A DNA stretch of 64,000 nt from Corynebacterium gottingense (GTDB lineage Bacteria; Actinomycetota; Actinomycetes; Mycobacteriales; Mycobacteriaceae), in assembly GCF_003693265.1 (NCBI RefSeq), contig NZ_RDRE01000006.1:1-64000 (forward strand), written 5' to 3'. A program made the position numbers and the translations under genes. The notes below the pieces were generated by a model, which worked only from the letters and a program-made list of their open reading frames with translations, was not told the origin of the DNA and made no database searches. Shown piece by piece: positions 38,821-46,868 of the stretch. Within the stretch, counting starts at the first letter, position 1, and each line of letters opens with the position of its first letter.

Positions 38821-39636
38821 TTAGAAGTTTGATGCGACGTTTGGTTGGTACGGCGCGACGTTATCAATCTGCGCGTGGGCCGGGGGCGCCGACTGTCCTG
38901 CCTGCCCCTGCTGTGCCGGTGCCGCCGACGGGCGCTGGCCGACGTTACGGCTGCCACCCGGGGTTGCGGTGAGCGCGTCGCTGATCTCTGCGGTGGCCTT
39001 CTTGTCACTGGAAGCGCGGCCAGCGGGTGCGTTCTCGCTGTTGACGTCGATGACCTTCGCGTTCTTCTCCGGGTCGAACTCGCGGCGGGTGTTGGCCTTG
39101 CCGTCCGCCGCGACGTCGACAATGCCCGGCTCTGAGGCGACGAGCATGCCCTGATCCGCCGCGTTTTGCGCCAGCTCCGCGGAGGAGCGACGCTGCTCGA
39201 GGTCGCGGTTCAGGGTTTCCACCGAGCTCTTCAGATCGCGCTCCTGCGACTGCAGCTTCTCAATGACAAAGGACTGACTGGTGGCCAGGCCGGACAGCAC
39301 CATCGCGATGATGACGCCGACGATGAGCAGCGGCAGCCCCACCGAAGACACGACAGAGAAGCGGCGCTTCGCTGCGTCGGCCGGCGCCGCGACGCGGCGG
39401 CCGCGCACTGTGACCACCTGCTGCGAGCCGAGGCGGCCGCGCGACTTGGTGTGCGGCACGTGCGGCTTGACCGGGTGCCCGGTACGGGTGGGGCGCTTCG
39501 TGGTCGTGCGCGCTGCGGAGCGCCCGCTCGGCTTCACGCGCGATCCCGCTCGTCCTCGCGCGACGGATTCGCCGGCGCGGCTTGGTCGTTCAAGCGTGTC
39601 GGTCGATCCTGTTGCGGTGAAGTCTCGTGCTCCCAT
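38821..39636 (-). CDS. ftsL: FtsL-like divisome membrane protein
   Basis: A bitopic membrane protein, 271 residues, placed between rsmH and ftsI where ftsL belongs. A basic, Arg/Thr-rich cytoplasmic N-terminus (about 1-95) precedes one membrane helix (about 98-120, GLPLLIVGVIIAMVLSGLA) and a coiled coil (about 123-160) as in FtsL/FtsB. The outside ends in a long Ala/Gln/Pro-rich tail (about 200-271). Naming rests on position and topology, as FtsL sequences diverge quickly. The mycobacterial counterpart by order is Rv2164c. Confidence 0.8.
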   Translation of the reverse strand: MGARDFTATGSTDTLERPSRAGESVARGRAGSRVKPSGRSAARTTTKRPTRTGHPVKPHVPHTKSRGRLGSQQVVTVRGRRVAAPADAAKRRFSVVSSVGLPLLIVGVIIAMVLSGLATSQSFVIEKLQSQERDLKSSVETLNRDLEQRRSSAELAQNAADQGMLVASEPGIVDVAADGKANTRREFDPEKNAKVIDVNSENAPAGRASSDKKATAEISDALTATPGGSRNVGQRPSAAPAQQGQAGQSAPPAHAQIDNVAPYQPNVASNF

Positions 39637-39673
39637 GTTCTGATTCCTTTTCGGCCTTGTCCAGTCGAGTCAG

Positions 39674-40789
39674 CTACTGGTTGGGAAGTTGTTGGGTGGG
39701 AAGTTGGTGTGCGGGGCGTTGCAGTGACGGTTCCTGCGGTGCTGAATCGTTCGGTGCGGAGACAGGTGCGGCGTTGTCCGCACACAGTCTCTCTATTCCT
39801 CGCACTCGAACGGGAGCGGCGCGCGGGTTACGCTCGATTTCTTCTTTGGAAGCCTTCTCCGCACCGTGGGTAATCGGTGCGAACTCCGCGGCGGTGCCAG
39901 GCAAATCCATCGGCAGCCCGGGCGGGGTTTTCGAAGTGGTCAAATCACGGAACGCAGCTTTGATGATCTTGTCCTCGTGGGACTGGTAGCTCATAAACAC
40001 CACGCGTCCGCCAGGCGCGAGCAGGTCCGTGACCACGGGGATCACGCCGCGGATCGCGTCCAGCTCTCCGTTGACCTCGACGCGAAGTGCCTGGAAGGTG
40101 CGCTTTGCCGGGTGGCCACCTGTGCGGCGGGTCGCCGCCGGAATCGTGTTGTACAGCAACTCCACCAGTCGGGCGCTGGTGGTGAACGGCTCCCGCTCAC
40201 GCTCCTTAAGCACCGCGGACGCGATCTTGCCCGCGAAGCGCTCGTCCCCGTAGGTCTTGAGCACCCGCGCCAGGTCACCGTGGCTGTACGTGTTCAGCAC
40301 GTCAGCGGCAGTAATACCGTGCGAGGGGTCCATCCGCATATCCAGCGGCGCGTCCACGCGGTACGCAAACCCGCGCTCCTCCTGGTCCAGCTGCATCGAT
40401 GACACGCCCAGGTCAAAGAGGGCACCGGCCACGCCGACCTCACGGACGAGGTCGAAGGCGGGGCCGACAGCGCCAGCGATTGCCGCACCCATGTCGTCGA
40501 AGCGCGCCTGCACGGGGGCGAAGCGATCACCGAACGGGGCGAGCCGCTCCGACGCCTGCGCCAGCGCGTTCGGGTCACGGTCCACGCCGATCACGTGCGC
40601 ATCAGGGAACGTGCGGAGGAAATGTTCGGTGTGTCCGCCGGCGCCGAGTGTGGCGTCGATAAGCACTGCCTTCGCACCAAGCTTCTCGACGCCCGGCGCC
40701 AGCAGTTCGGCCATACGATCGCGCATCACCGGCACATGCCCGTGATTAGCCGCGACGGAGTAATCCATCGCCGAAAGGTTGTCATTCAT
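39674..40789 (-). CDS. rsmH: 16S rRNA (cytosine1402-N4)-methyltransferase (MraW)
   Basis: SAM-dependent enzyme that methylates N4 of C1402 in 16S rRNA; 371 residues. The SAM site is [17 protein letters not shown] near residue 33. Other family features are [31 protein letters not shown] near 125, and [16 protein letters not shown] near 245. The C-terminal ~45 residues are a Pro/Gln-rich extension. The start is ATG 40789 with GGAGG upstream; the frame continues up to 40936 through the mraW RNA element and is not coding there. Codons for LIDA contain a copy of the dispersed 13-mer. Confidence 0.96.
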   Translation of the reverse strand: MNDNLSAMDYSVAANHGHVPVMRDRMAELLAPGVEKLGAKAVLIDATLGAGGHTEHFLRTFPDAHVIGVDRDPNALAQASERLAPFGDRFAPVQARFDDMGAAIAGAVGPAFDLVREVGVAGALFDLGVSSMQLDQEERGFAYRVDAPLDMRMDPSHGITAADVLNTYSHGDLARVLKTYGDERFAGKIASAVLKEREREPFTTSARLVELLYNTIPAATRRTGGHPAKRTFQALRVEVNGELDAIRGVIPVVTDLLAPGGRVVFMSYQSHEDKIIKAAFRDLTTSKTPPGLPMDLPGTAAEFAPITHGAEKASKEEIERNPRAAPVRVRGIERLCADNAAPVSAPNDSAPQEPSLQRPAHQLPTQQLPNQ

Positions 40790-40865
40790 CCGAGGATCCT
40801 CCCTCCGTCTCGCTTGTCGCTTTCGTATCGCCCAAATCCCACGAATGGGGAGCGCATAGAGCCCT

Positions 40866-40923
40866 GCCCGGGGCGGCAGTTCTGATGTCGGGGAAGTACA
40901 CCAGAACGCTTCACGCCCCGGAC
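40866..40923 (-). ncRNA. mraW RNA motif in the rsmH leader
   Basis: On the minus strand GUUCUGGUGU and ACAUCAGAAC form a 10-bp stem (one G-U pair) closing the loop ACUUCCCCG, which contains the CUUCCCC terminal-loop sequence recalled for the mraW RNA motif. An outer stem CCGGGGCG / CGCCCCGG encloses it. The element lies about 75 bp upstream of rsmH, between mraZ and rsmH. This motif is known from Actinobacteria ahead of mraW; its ligand or partner is not known. The family was assigned from memory. Confidence 0.8.
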
Positions 40924-40979
40924 AGAGTCCGTACACGCTCTCCGTCAGTAGTCACACGCCCACTGCCGGGTAGTCAGCC

Positions 40980-41414
40980 CTACAGCAGACCGGAGAGAAT
41001 GTCGTCATCGTCCGCCGCCGAGAAGGCAGCTTCAGTCTCTTCTTGGTACTGAGCCCAAGACTCAGCGTCCCAAATCTCGAGAAAATCCACCGAGCCGATG
41101 ACCACGCACTCCTTCGTCAGGGAGGCGTATTCCCGGTGCGCCGACGACAACGTGATGCGACCGGAACCGTCGAGCGTCTGCTCATCCGCGCTGGCAGCCA
41201 GGTTACGAATGAACGCGCGCGCCTTCGGGTTCGTCCGGGACGCCGCCGCAGCCTTTCTGGCCCTGGCGGTGAACTCCTCCCGCGGATACACCGCGAGCGA
41301 ATGATCCTGCCCCTTGGTCACCATCAACCCGTCCGCGAGCCCCTCTCGGAACTTCGCAGGCAGCGTCAGGCGCCCCTTGTCGTCCAGCTTGGGAGTGTAG
41401 GTTCCCAGAAACAT
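40980..41414 (-). CDS. mraZ: Transcriptional regulator MraZ
   Basis: DNA-binding regulator of the division and cell-wall cluster, 144 residues with the two tandem AbrB/MraZ-like domains: [23 protein letters not shown] at the start and [19 protein letters not shown] from about residue 80. It forms ring oligomers and binds repeats of TGGG-type boxes upstream of its own operon. The start is ATG 41414 with AGGAGAGG upstream; earlier in-frame codons to 41501 are rejected. It is the promoter-proximal gene of the cluster. Three GTGGG boxes lie about 110 bp upstream, so autoregulation is likely. Confidence 0.96.
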   Translation of the reverse strand: MFLGTYTPKLDDKGRLTLPAKFREGLADGLMVTKGQDHSLAVYPREEFTARARKAAAASRTNPKARAFIRNLAASADEQTLDGSGRITLSSAHREYASLTKECVVIGSVDFLEIWDAESWAQYQEETEAAFSAADDDDILSGLL

Positions 41415-41520
41415 CCGGCGACCCACCTCTCCTTCACCTTCGGAATCGGCTCTGAAATTTTCTCTGCGCCAATTCGTGCCGCACACGTAGTCAAGATGCA
41501 CGCCACGCCTTCACGCATGG

Positions 41521-41545
41521 CCCACTTTAACCCACTTTCCCCCAC
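41521..41545 (-). promoter_or_regulatory. MraZ operator (three GTGGG boxes, 10-bp period)
   Basis: On the minus strand GTGGG occurs at 41545, 41535 and 41525 (5' ends), exactly 10 bp apart and in the direction of mraZ. E. coli MraZ binds TGGG-type repeats separated by five bases, so this is the expected autoregulatory site. The nearest -35-like TTGACT is just downstream, near 41490; no good -10 is seen. Confidence 0.75.
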
Positions 41546-41786
41546 TGACGCCACACCACACGGGAAAATTCTTTTCACGTCGCGCATTTCTCCTGTACAA
41601 CGGGCACGTTTAGCGGTGGGGCGCGGTCCCCTTCCCGTTGGGACTCGGCGCCACATGGGTCGCTTGTCGACGCCCCTACCCCACCATCACCACACGCCCC
41701 TCCAGTCCCTCCACGCGCCCGAAGTGCAAAAGCCCAGGAAAATCGCTGAGCCGGGGTGCGCGCAGCCGCCGCGAATGGCGTCTGTA

Positions 41787-41842
41787 GTGGGGACAAGTGG
41801 CGGAGTGGGAGAAAGTGGGGCGTCCCGGTGGGGCGAAGTGGG
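41787..41842 (+). promoter_or_regulatory. Second cluster of GTGG boxes, opposite strand
   Basis: GTGG starts at 41787, 41797, 41805, 41815, 41828 and 41838 on the plus strand, that is three pairs each exactly 10 bp apart. Five of the six continue as GTGGG. The cluster lies some 370-430 bp upstream of mraZ and could be further MraZ sites or a G-rich element unrelated to MraZ. Confidence 0.45.
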
Positions 41843-41879
41843 TGGCCCCCAGCGCGTAGCCGGGGACGCTTGGCCCGTT

Positions 41880-41942
41880 TGACGAGATCACCATGACGAA
41901 GATGCGAGGATTTCCTACGACTTCGTCACGGTGATCTCGTCA
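41880..41942. repeat. Long inverted repeat, 22-bp arms
   Basis: Arm TGACGAGATCACCATGACGA plus AG (41880-41901) matches the reverse complement of 41921-41942 with a single mismatch. The 19-base spacer holds a further AGGA-TT-TCCT inverted repeat. No T-tract follows on either strand and no gene is attached. It may be a miniature inverted-repeat element, a structured RNA or an operator. Confidence 0.85.
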
Positions 41943-42041
41943 CCTGGGTGTCGATAGCGTTGTCAGAGCGGATGACGCGTCCTGACTCATGGACGCCCGG
42001 AGCCGGAAAGAGCCTGAGCACCCGAAGTGAGTGTGGGCATG
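41943..42041. other. Non-coding remainder of the mraZ-DUF3040 gap
   Basis: The gap 41415-42119 holds the MraZ boxes, a one-mismatch copy of the 13-mer at 41662 (GCTTGTCGACGCC), the second GTGG cluster, the long inverted repeat and the terminator at 42042. In 41943-42041 nothing further is recognisable. Open frames across the gap lack ribosome binding sites and family resemblance. Confidence 0.6.
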
Positions 42042-42068
42042 AAAAAACGCACCCCAGAACGGGATGCG
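42042..42068 (-). terminator. Rho-independent terminator after the DUF3040 gene
   Basis: On the minus strand CGCATCCC and GGGGTGCG form an 8-bp stem (one G-U pair) with a five-base loop, followed by TTTTTT. It lies 51 bp past the DUF3040 stop. Confidence 0.85.
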
Positions 42069-42119
42069 CTGAGCCAATCTGCGGGGCAACAACTTCCCCG
42101 GGCAGTACCTACCGGCGGT

Positions 42120-42512
42120 CTACTGCCGATCCTCGAAACGGCGGCGGAAACTCTCCTCCATCGACGCGCCACGGCGCGACTGCGGCGCCGCGTTCGCCTG
42201 CTGCGGACGGAGGTGCGGGGACGGGGTTGCGGGCGTACGCAACGCCATGACACCACCGAACATCATCACGCCGAAGCCCACGATACTGATGAGCACCATC
42301 CACACACTGACGGTTGCGAGCGCGACACCGCCGAGCAGGAGCACAAGACCCAAGACCATCAGCGCGACGCTACGGAGGGTGATCTTGCCGGACGGCTGAC
42401 GGCCTGCGTAGTCAGCGTCTTGCGCGACCGAGCTCCCGAACTGCGGGTCCTCAGCGAGAAGCGACTGCTCGATCTCTCGGAGGGCGCGCTGTTCCTGTTC
42501 AGAAAGAGACAA
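42120..42512 (-). CDS. DUF3040 family membrane protein
   Basis: A 130-residue protein whose N-terminus SLSEQEQRALREIEQSLLAEDPQFG is the hallmark of DUF3040. Two membrane helices (about 45-90) and a short Gln/Pro-rich tail follow. Function is unknown; the family is widespread in Actinobacteria next to the mra/fts cluster (Rv2169c by order). The start is judged to be TTG 42512, which gives the family's usual MSLSEQEQ and has GGGGAG about eight bases upstream. GTG 42521 is the alternative. Confidence 0.88.
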   Translation of the reverse strand: MSLSEQEQRALREIEQSLLAEDPQFGSSVAQDADYAGRQPSGKITLRSVALMVLGLVLLLGGVALATVSVWMVLISIVGFGVMMFGGVMALRTPATPSPHLRPQQANAAPQSRRGASMEESFRRRFEDRQ

Positions 42513-42698
42513 TGGCTTCACTCCCCAGCTATACGGCGTGTTGACCGCACTCAATCGGTGGTTGAATCGCCTCGGCGGCGAATCATCTTATGGGTACAAC
42601 GGTCATCCTACTCAGATTGTTCCCGCCGGAGAATCGGTTCAGCGAACTGTACTGATTTGCCATTCGCCCACAGCGCACCCCGCCTCCATGCCGCCGTA

Positions 42699-43142
42699 CT
42701 AGGCCACCAGTGGAGGTTCCGCGCCAAACTCCGGCAGGGACGCCAGATAGAACTGCTCCGCCTCGTCCAGCAGGGCCGTCACCTTGTCCATCGCTGGGCG
42801 CTGCTGGATGCCAGAGGCAACGCGGCCACGCAGCGCCGAGTAACCACGAAACGTCGCCGCCCACCGCTTGCCGTCCGGACCGGTGAGCGCCAGCTTGTCC
42901 CACGCGCTACTCGGCAGCCGCTTTCGCCGGCGTATCTCCGGCGCGGTGGCGCACACCGCTCCCGCAGTACGCAGCGCAGCCAGGTACGCCTGCTCAAGAG
43001 CGAGCGCCTCATCCCCCGCCTCAAGCTCCTCGTGGGCCTGCGCCAAGAAGGCGTCCGCGGCGGCAAGGAAGCGGTCACGCTTGGCGGTGGAGGACGCGGA
43101 GCGGGTAGTTGCGGAAATCACGCTGGCAGTAGTGGTGTTCAT
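42699..43142 (-). CDS. HEPN-domain protein, SAV_6107 family
   Basis: A 147-residue, mostly helical soluble protein of the SAV_6107-type HEPN group. The centre reads AHEELEAGDEALALEQAYLAALRTAGAV, with a basic patch RRRKRLPSSAWDKL after it. HEPN proteins are often RNases or nucleotide-binding partners, but the catalytic R-x4-6-H motif is not obvious here, so no activity is claimed. AGGAAGGA precedes the ATG. It sits between the DUF3040 gene and a divergent GNAT gene, an arrangement usual for corynebacteria. Confidence 0.8.
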   Translation of the reverse strand: MNTTTASVISATTRSASSTAKRDRFLAAADAFLAQAHEELEAGDEALALEQAYLAALRTAGAVCATAPEIRRRKRLPSSAWDKLALTGPDGKRWAATFRGYSALRGRVASGIQQRPAMDKVTALLDEAEQFYLASLPEFGAEPPLVA

Positions 43143-43280
43143 CGGGCTGTCCTTCCTATTGGGATGTCGTTGGTGTTGACCTTAAGGTGCGGGGCGAACA
43201 CGGTGGCGTCGATAATCGCTCAACCGTTCGAAGTTGTGGCTTTTTCCACGGCGCGAGTACCGGCATGGTTCGATGGAGAC

Positions 43281-43847
43281 GTGACCGTAGACATTCGCCC
43301 CCTGAGCAACGCTGAATTCGCGTACCTTGCACCGCAGCTCGTGGACATTTACCTCGACGCGATGGAGTACCCGCGCTCGATCCGCCCCGAGCGGATCCGC
43401 GTTTGGCGCGGCGAAGTCACCACCCCCGGGTTCGTTGCCTTCGCCGCCGTCAGCGGCGAGCACGTCCTCGGCGTGGCCTACGGATTCCTGGGCAGCCGCG
43501 AGCGCTGGTGGGACCGACAGCTCGTCCGCGCGATGCGAGAAAACGGCGGGCCCACCGACCACGACCGCGCGATCCTGCGCAACTACTTCGAGGTTGCGGA
43601 GGTCCACGTCTCCCCCAGCGCCCAGGGGCAAGGCATCGGCGCGCACCTCCTGCGCGCGCTCCTCCAGGCGACACCTGCGCCCCACGCGCTGCTGTCCACC
43701 CCGGAGGTCGAGCAGGAGGCCAACGCCGCCTTCCGGCTCTACCGCAGGTTCGGGTTCACCGACGTTGCCCGCGGCTTCTACTACTCGGGGGACCCGCGCC
43801 CGTTCGCAATCTTGGGACGCACCCTGCCGCTGCCGTCCGACGGGTAG
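43281..43847 (+). CDS. GNAT family N-acetyltransferase
   Basis: Acetyl-CoA-dependent acyltransferase of unknown substrate, 188 residues. The acetyl-CoA binding motif A is VHVSPSAQGQGIGAHLLRALL near residues 112-132, and the C-terminal YRRFGFTDVARGFYY fits motif B. The start is placed at GTG 43281 (MTVDIRPLSNAEF), with GGAG just upstream; the open frame reaches back to 42027 without support. The M. tuberculosis counterpart by order is Rv2170. Confidence 0.88.
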   Translation: MTVDIRPLSNAEFAYLAPQLVDIYLDAMEYPRSIRPERIRVWRGEVTTPGFVAFAAVSGEHVLGVAYGFLGSRERWWDRQLVRAMRENGGPTDHDRAILRNYFEVAEVHVSPSAQGQGIGAHLLRALLQATPAPHALLSTPEVEQEANAAFRLYRRFGFTDVARGFYYSGDPRPFAILGRTLPLPSDG

Positions 43848-43903
43848 GTAATCTTGCGGTAGCACGACGCCCCCACACTCATGAGATATAAGGAGTCCAC
43901 ACC

Positions 43904-45007
43904 GTGGCCGATAGGAGCACCCCGCTAGACCAGATCCCCGCGGCCGTGGAAGCACAACTCCGCCAATTCTTTGACCAGCAGCGCGAACCGGTCGCCCGCA
44001 TCGGCGAGCCCGTCACCAACGCGGTAGCCCACCTGGAGCGATTCGTCCTGGGCGGCGGAAAGCGCATCCGTCCGCTCTACGGTTGGGCCGGCTTCGTTGG
44101 CGGCGGCGGGCTGGAGCGCGGCGGCTCGGCATCCGCCGAGGACCCGGAGGCAGTCCTGCGCGCCGTCAGCGCGCTCGAGTTCATCCAGGCCTGTGCCCTC
44201 GTCCACGACGACATCATTGATGCCTCCGACACCCGGCGTGGCAACCCGACCGTCCACCGCGCCGTGGAGGCCGAACACCTCGCGGCCGGCAGGCGCGGCG
44301 ACGCCGCCACCTTCGGCGAACACGCCGCCATTCTCATCGGAGACCTCGCCCTGGTGTGGGCCGAGGACATGTGGCGCTACTCCGGCCTGAGCGACGCCGC
44401 CCTCGAGCGCGCCGCGGCGCCGTGGCGAGGGATGCGCACCGAGGTCATCGGCGGCCAGCTGCTCGACATCATGCTCGAGGCGCAGGGCAGCGAGTCCATC
44501 GAACTTGCGGATCGCGTCAACCGGTTCAAGACCGCCGCGTACACCATCGAACGCCCGCTGCACCTCGGCGCAGCGATCGCGGGCGCGCCTGCGGATACCA
44601 TCGAAGCCTTCCGCGGCTACGGCCACGACATCGGCATCGCCTACCAGCTCCGCGACGACGTCCTCGGCGTCTTCGGGGACTCCGCCGTCACCGGCAAGCC
44701 GGCCGGCGACGACCTCCGCGAGGGCAAGCGCACCGTCCTCTTCGCCACCGCGCTCCAGCTGCTCGACGAGTCCGACCCGTCCGCCGCGACCGAGCTACGC
44801 GCCGGCATCGGTACCGCCACCGCGCCTGAGGAGCTGGCCCGGCTGGCGGAGCTGATTGCGGAAAGTGGGGCGCTGGAGGGCGTCGAAAAGCGAATTGACG
44901 CCCTCACGACCTCGGGGCTCGCGCACCTGGAGACCGCCAACATCGACGACACCGTGGCCGACACCCTGCGGCAACTGGCCATCAAGTCCACGGAACGGCG
45001 TGCCTGA
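43904..45007 (+). CDS. idsA: Polyprenyl (geranylgeranyl-type) diphosphate synthase
   Basis: Condenses isopentenyl diphosphate with allylic diphosphates; 367 residues. Both Asp-rich motifs are present: LVHDDIIDASDTRRG near residue 102 (DDxxD) and YQLRDDVLGVFGD near 246. GGGKRIRPL near 46 binds the diphosphate. The start is GTG 43904 with AAGGAG nine bases upstream. It overlaps mptA by one base. Its product may feed the polyprenyl-phosphate-mannose donors used by MptA and other envelope enzymes, or carotenoid/menaquinone pathways. Chain length cannot be read with certainty. Confidence 0.93.
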   Translation: MADRSTPLDQIPAAVEAQLRQFFDQQREPVARIGEPVTNAVAHLERFVLGGGKRIRPLYGWAGFVGGGGLERGGSASAEDPEAVLRAVSALEFIQACALVHDDIIDASDTRRGNPTVHRAVEAEHLAAGRRGDAATFGEHAAILIGDLALVWAEDMWRYSGLSDAALERAAAPWRGMRTEVIGGQLLDIMLEAQGSESIELADRVNRFKTAAYTIERPLHLGAAIAGAPADTIEAFRGYGHDIGIAYQLRDDVLGVFGDSAVTGKPAGDDLREGKRTVLFATALQLLDESDPSAATELRAGIGTATAPEELARLAELIAESGALEGVEKRIDALTTSGLAHLETANIDDTVADTLRQLAIKSTERRA

Positions 45008-46494
45008 TGCAGCGCACGCTCTGGCTTGGCGTCGCCGCCAGCGTGTGCATCGCGCTTGGCTCCTACGGCGCGGGCGCAACGCGCAACCGCAGCGGGCTGA
45101 TGCGGGAACTCGGCCTCGACGCGCTGACCTACGGCCACGGCCGCGGACTCATGGACGGCCTGCTCACCGTGGGCATCCTGGGTCTTGTCGTGGCCTGGCT
45201 GCTGCTCGGCCGCGCCCGCCCCGGCCTACGCGCGACGCGACTGGCCACCTGCGCCTGGACCGCACCGCTCGTGCTCAGCGGGCCGGTGCTGTCGCGCGAC
45301 GTCTACTCCTACCTCATGCAGGGGGCAATGCTTCGCGACGGCTACGACCCCTACACCGAGGGCGCAGCCGTCAACCCGGGGCCGTACCTCTGGGAGGTCA
45401 GCCACGACTGGCGCAACACCACCACCCCGTACGGCCCGTTACACCTCGGGCTGGGCAAGGCGATTACCTCGGTGGTCGGCGACGACGTCACCGCCGGGGT
45501 GGTGGCGTACAAGCTCATCTCGCTCGCCGGCTTCGCCCTCATCGTGTGGGCGGTACCGCGGATCGCCCGCGAGCTCGGCGGCGACCCGGAGTTCGCCCTC
45601 TGGATCGGCGCCACAAACCCGGTCATGCTGCTCCACCTCGTCGGCGGCATGCACAACGAATCCGTCATGGTCGGCCTCGTCTCCGCCGGTCTGCTCGCGT
45701 GCATCGCGCCGCAGTGCCGCCGTTTTGCCTGGTCCACCGCAGGCATCGCGCTCATCGCGCTCGCCGTGTCCCTGAAGGCCACCGCGGCGATCGCGCTCCC
45801 CTTCGTCGTCTGGATCCTGCTCGCGCGCGACAACGGCGGCGCGCACGCCAGCTGGCCGCGCCGCGTGGGCGTGTTCATCGGCAGCGGTGCGTGGACCGTC
45901 GCCGTCACGGCCGCGGTGGTCAACCTCGTCACCGTGCTTTCCGGATCGTCGTGGGGCTGGGTCGAGGAGATCTCCGGAAACTCCAAGGTGGTCAACCCGC
46001 TGGCCGGGCCGACGCTGCTCGCCGAGCTCATCACGCCGATCGCGCAGCTGATCAACGAGGACTTCCACTACAACAGCGCCCTCGCCGCCACCCGCGCGGC
46101 CAGCGGGATCCTCATGCTCGCCGGGCTCGTCGTCGTGTGGTGGTTCTTCCGCCTCAAAGACAGGGCGCTTGCCAGCTCCACCGCCGTCGCCGGCACCACC
46201 GCCGCCTACGCCGTCGCCTTTGTCGCCAACTCGGTGACGCTGCCCTGGTATTACGCGTCGCTTATCTCACTGGTGGGCACGTTCCGTGCCCCGGCGTGGG
46301 TCGAGCGGGTCGCGGTGGGCGGCTCCGTCGTCATCGCGCTCGCGTTCACGGGCAGCGGCAACCACCGCTTCTACGACCCGTGGTTCCTCGTGCTCGCGCC
46401 GTTCGCGGCGCTTCTGTCGGTCGTGTTGGTGTGGCCGCGCGGTGGCGTCGATAAGCAGGTCGGCGCTAGAACGCCATCGCCTGCGCGCGCCTGA
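45007..46494 (+). CDS. mptA: Alpha-(1->6) mannopyranosyltransferase A
   Basis: Integral membrane GT-C glycosyltransferase that extends the alpha-1,6-mannan core of lipomannan/lipoarabinomannan using polyprenyl-phosphate mannose; 495 residues with about twelve membrane helices. The first extracytoplasmic loop holds the GT-C acidic region (LSRDVYSYLMQGAMLRDGYDPY), followed by TTPYGPLH. GGMHNESVMVG is another family segment. The TGATG overlap with the prenyl synthase implies coupled translation. Named by sequence and the Rv2173-Rv2174 order. Confidence 0.9.
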   Translation: MQRTLWLGVAASVCIALGSYGAGATRNRSGLMRELGLDALTYGHGRGLMDGLLTVGILGLVVAWLLLGRARPGLRATRLATCAWTAPLVLSGPVLSRDVYSYLMQGAMLRDGYDPYTEGAAVNPGPYLWEVSHDWRNTTTPYGPLHLGLGKAITSVVGDDVTAGVVAYKLISLAGFALIVWAVPRIARELGGDPEFALWIGATNPVMLLHLVGGMHNESVMVGLVSAGLLACIAPQCRRFAWSTAGIALIALAVSLKATAAIALPFVVWILLARDNGGAHASWPRRVGVFIGSGAWTVAVTAAVVNLVTVLSGSSWGWVEEISGNSKVVNPLAGPTLLAELITPIAQLINEDFHYNSALAATRAASGILMLAGLVVVWWFFRLKDRALASSTAVAGTTAAYAVAFVANSVTLPWYYASLISLVGTFRAPAWVERVAVGGSVVIALAFTGSGNHRFYDPWFLVLAPFAALLSVVLVWPRGGVDKQVGARTPSPARA

Positions 46495-46819
46495 TTACCT
46501 CGCGCGCGCCGTGGCCGTGCAGGGCGTCGATCGGACGGCCCGGGAGCGAATCGTCCGGGGTAAACAGGTATGCGAGGATCTCTTCCTCGGTAAATCCGCC
46601 GTCGTAGAGCACCGTGATCGCGCCGGTGATGAACTTGCTCATCTCACCGTCGCTGAACAGCACGGCCGGGATGTACTTCTTGCCGTCCTTGCGGTAGACC
46701 ACGAGCTTCTTGCCGTTCACGTAGTCGTGCACCTTGGTCACGGGGATGCCGAGCATCTCCGCAACATCAGGCATGGTGAGCAGTTCTTCGCCAGCGAGAA
46801 GATCATCAAGAGTATTCAC
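46466..46819 (-). CDS. Rv2175c-like DNA-binding protein
   Basis: A 117-residue winged helix-turn-helix protein: LLTMPDVAEMLGIPVTKVHDYVNGKKLVVYR (residues ~14-45) is an excisionase/MerR-like DNA-binding unit, and a helical C-terminal domain follows (about 60-115). Its mycobacterial counterpart Rv2175c is a substrate of the kinase PknL, encoded next door and divergently, exactly as here. The start is GTG 46819, eight bases after a -10 element, so the mRNA is probably leaderless. The 3' end overlaps that of mptA by 29 bp on the other strand. Confidence 0.9.
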   Translation of the reverse strand: MNTLDDLLAGEELLTMPDVAEMLGIPVTKVHDYVNGKKLVVYRKDGKKYIPAVLFSDGEMSKFITGAITVLYDGGFTEEEILAYLFTPDDSLPGRPIDALHGHGAREVIRRAQAMAF

Positions 46820-46827
46820 GGAACCGT

Positions 46828-46833
46828 AGTTTA
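46828..46833 (-). promoter_or_regulatory. -10 element of the Rv2175c-like gene
   Basis: TAAACT on the minus strand ends eight bases before GTG 46819. No ribosome binding site fits, so leaderless translation is inferred. Confidence 0.55.
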
Positions 46834-46855
46834 GCGCCGAGCGACGGGTGTGCAC

Positions 46856-46861
46856 CATACT
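46856..46861 (+). promoter_or_regulatory. -10 element of pknL
   Basis: CATACT ends seven bases before the pknL ATG at 46869. It faces away from the -10 of the neighbour only 22 bp away, so the two promoters share the same 49-bp gap. Confidence 0.5.
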
Positions 46862-46868
46862 GGTCAGC

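Noticed and set aside
41500..42119. Small genes in the mraZ-DUF3040 gap
   Set aside because: Candidate frames are short, overlap operator and inverted-repeat sequences, and resemble no known protein.
42027..43280. Long N-terminal extension of the GNAT protein
   Set aside because: It runs antisense through the DUF3040 and HEPN genes with no ribosome binding site. The family N-terminus begins at 43281.
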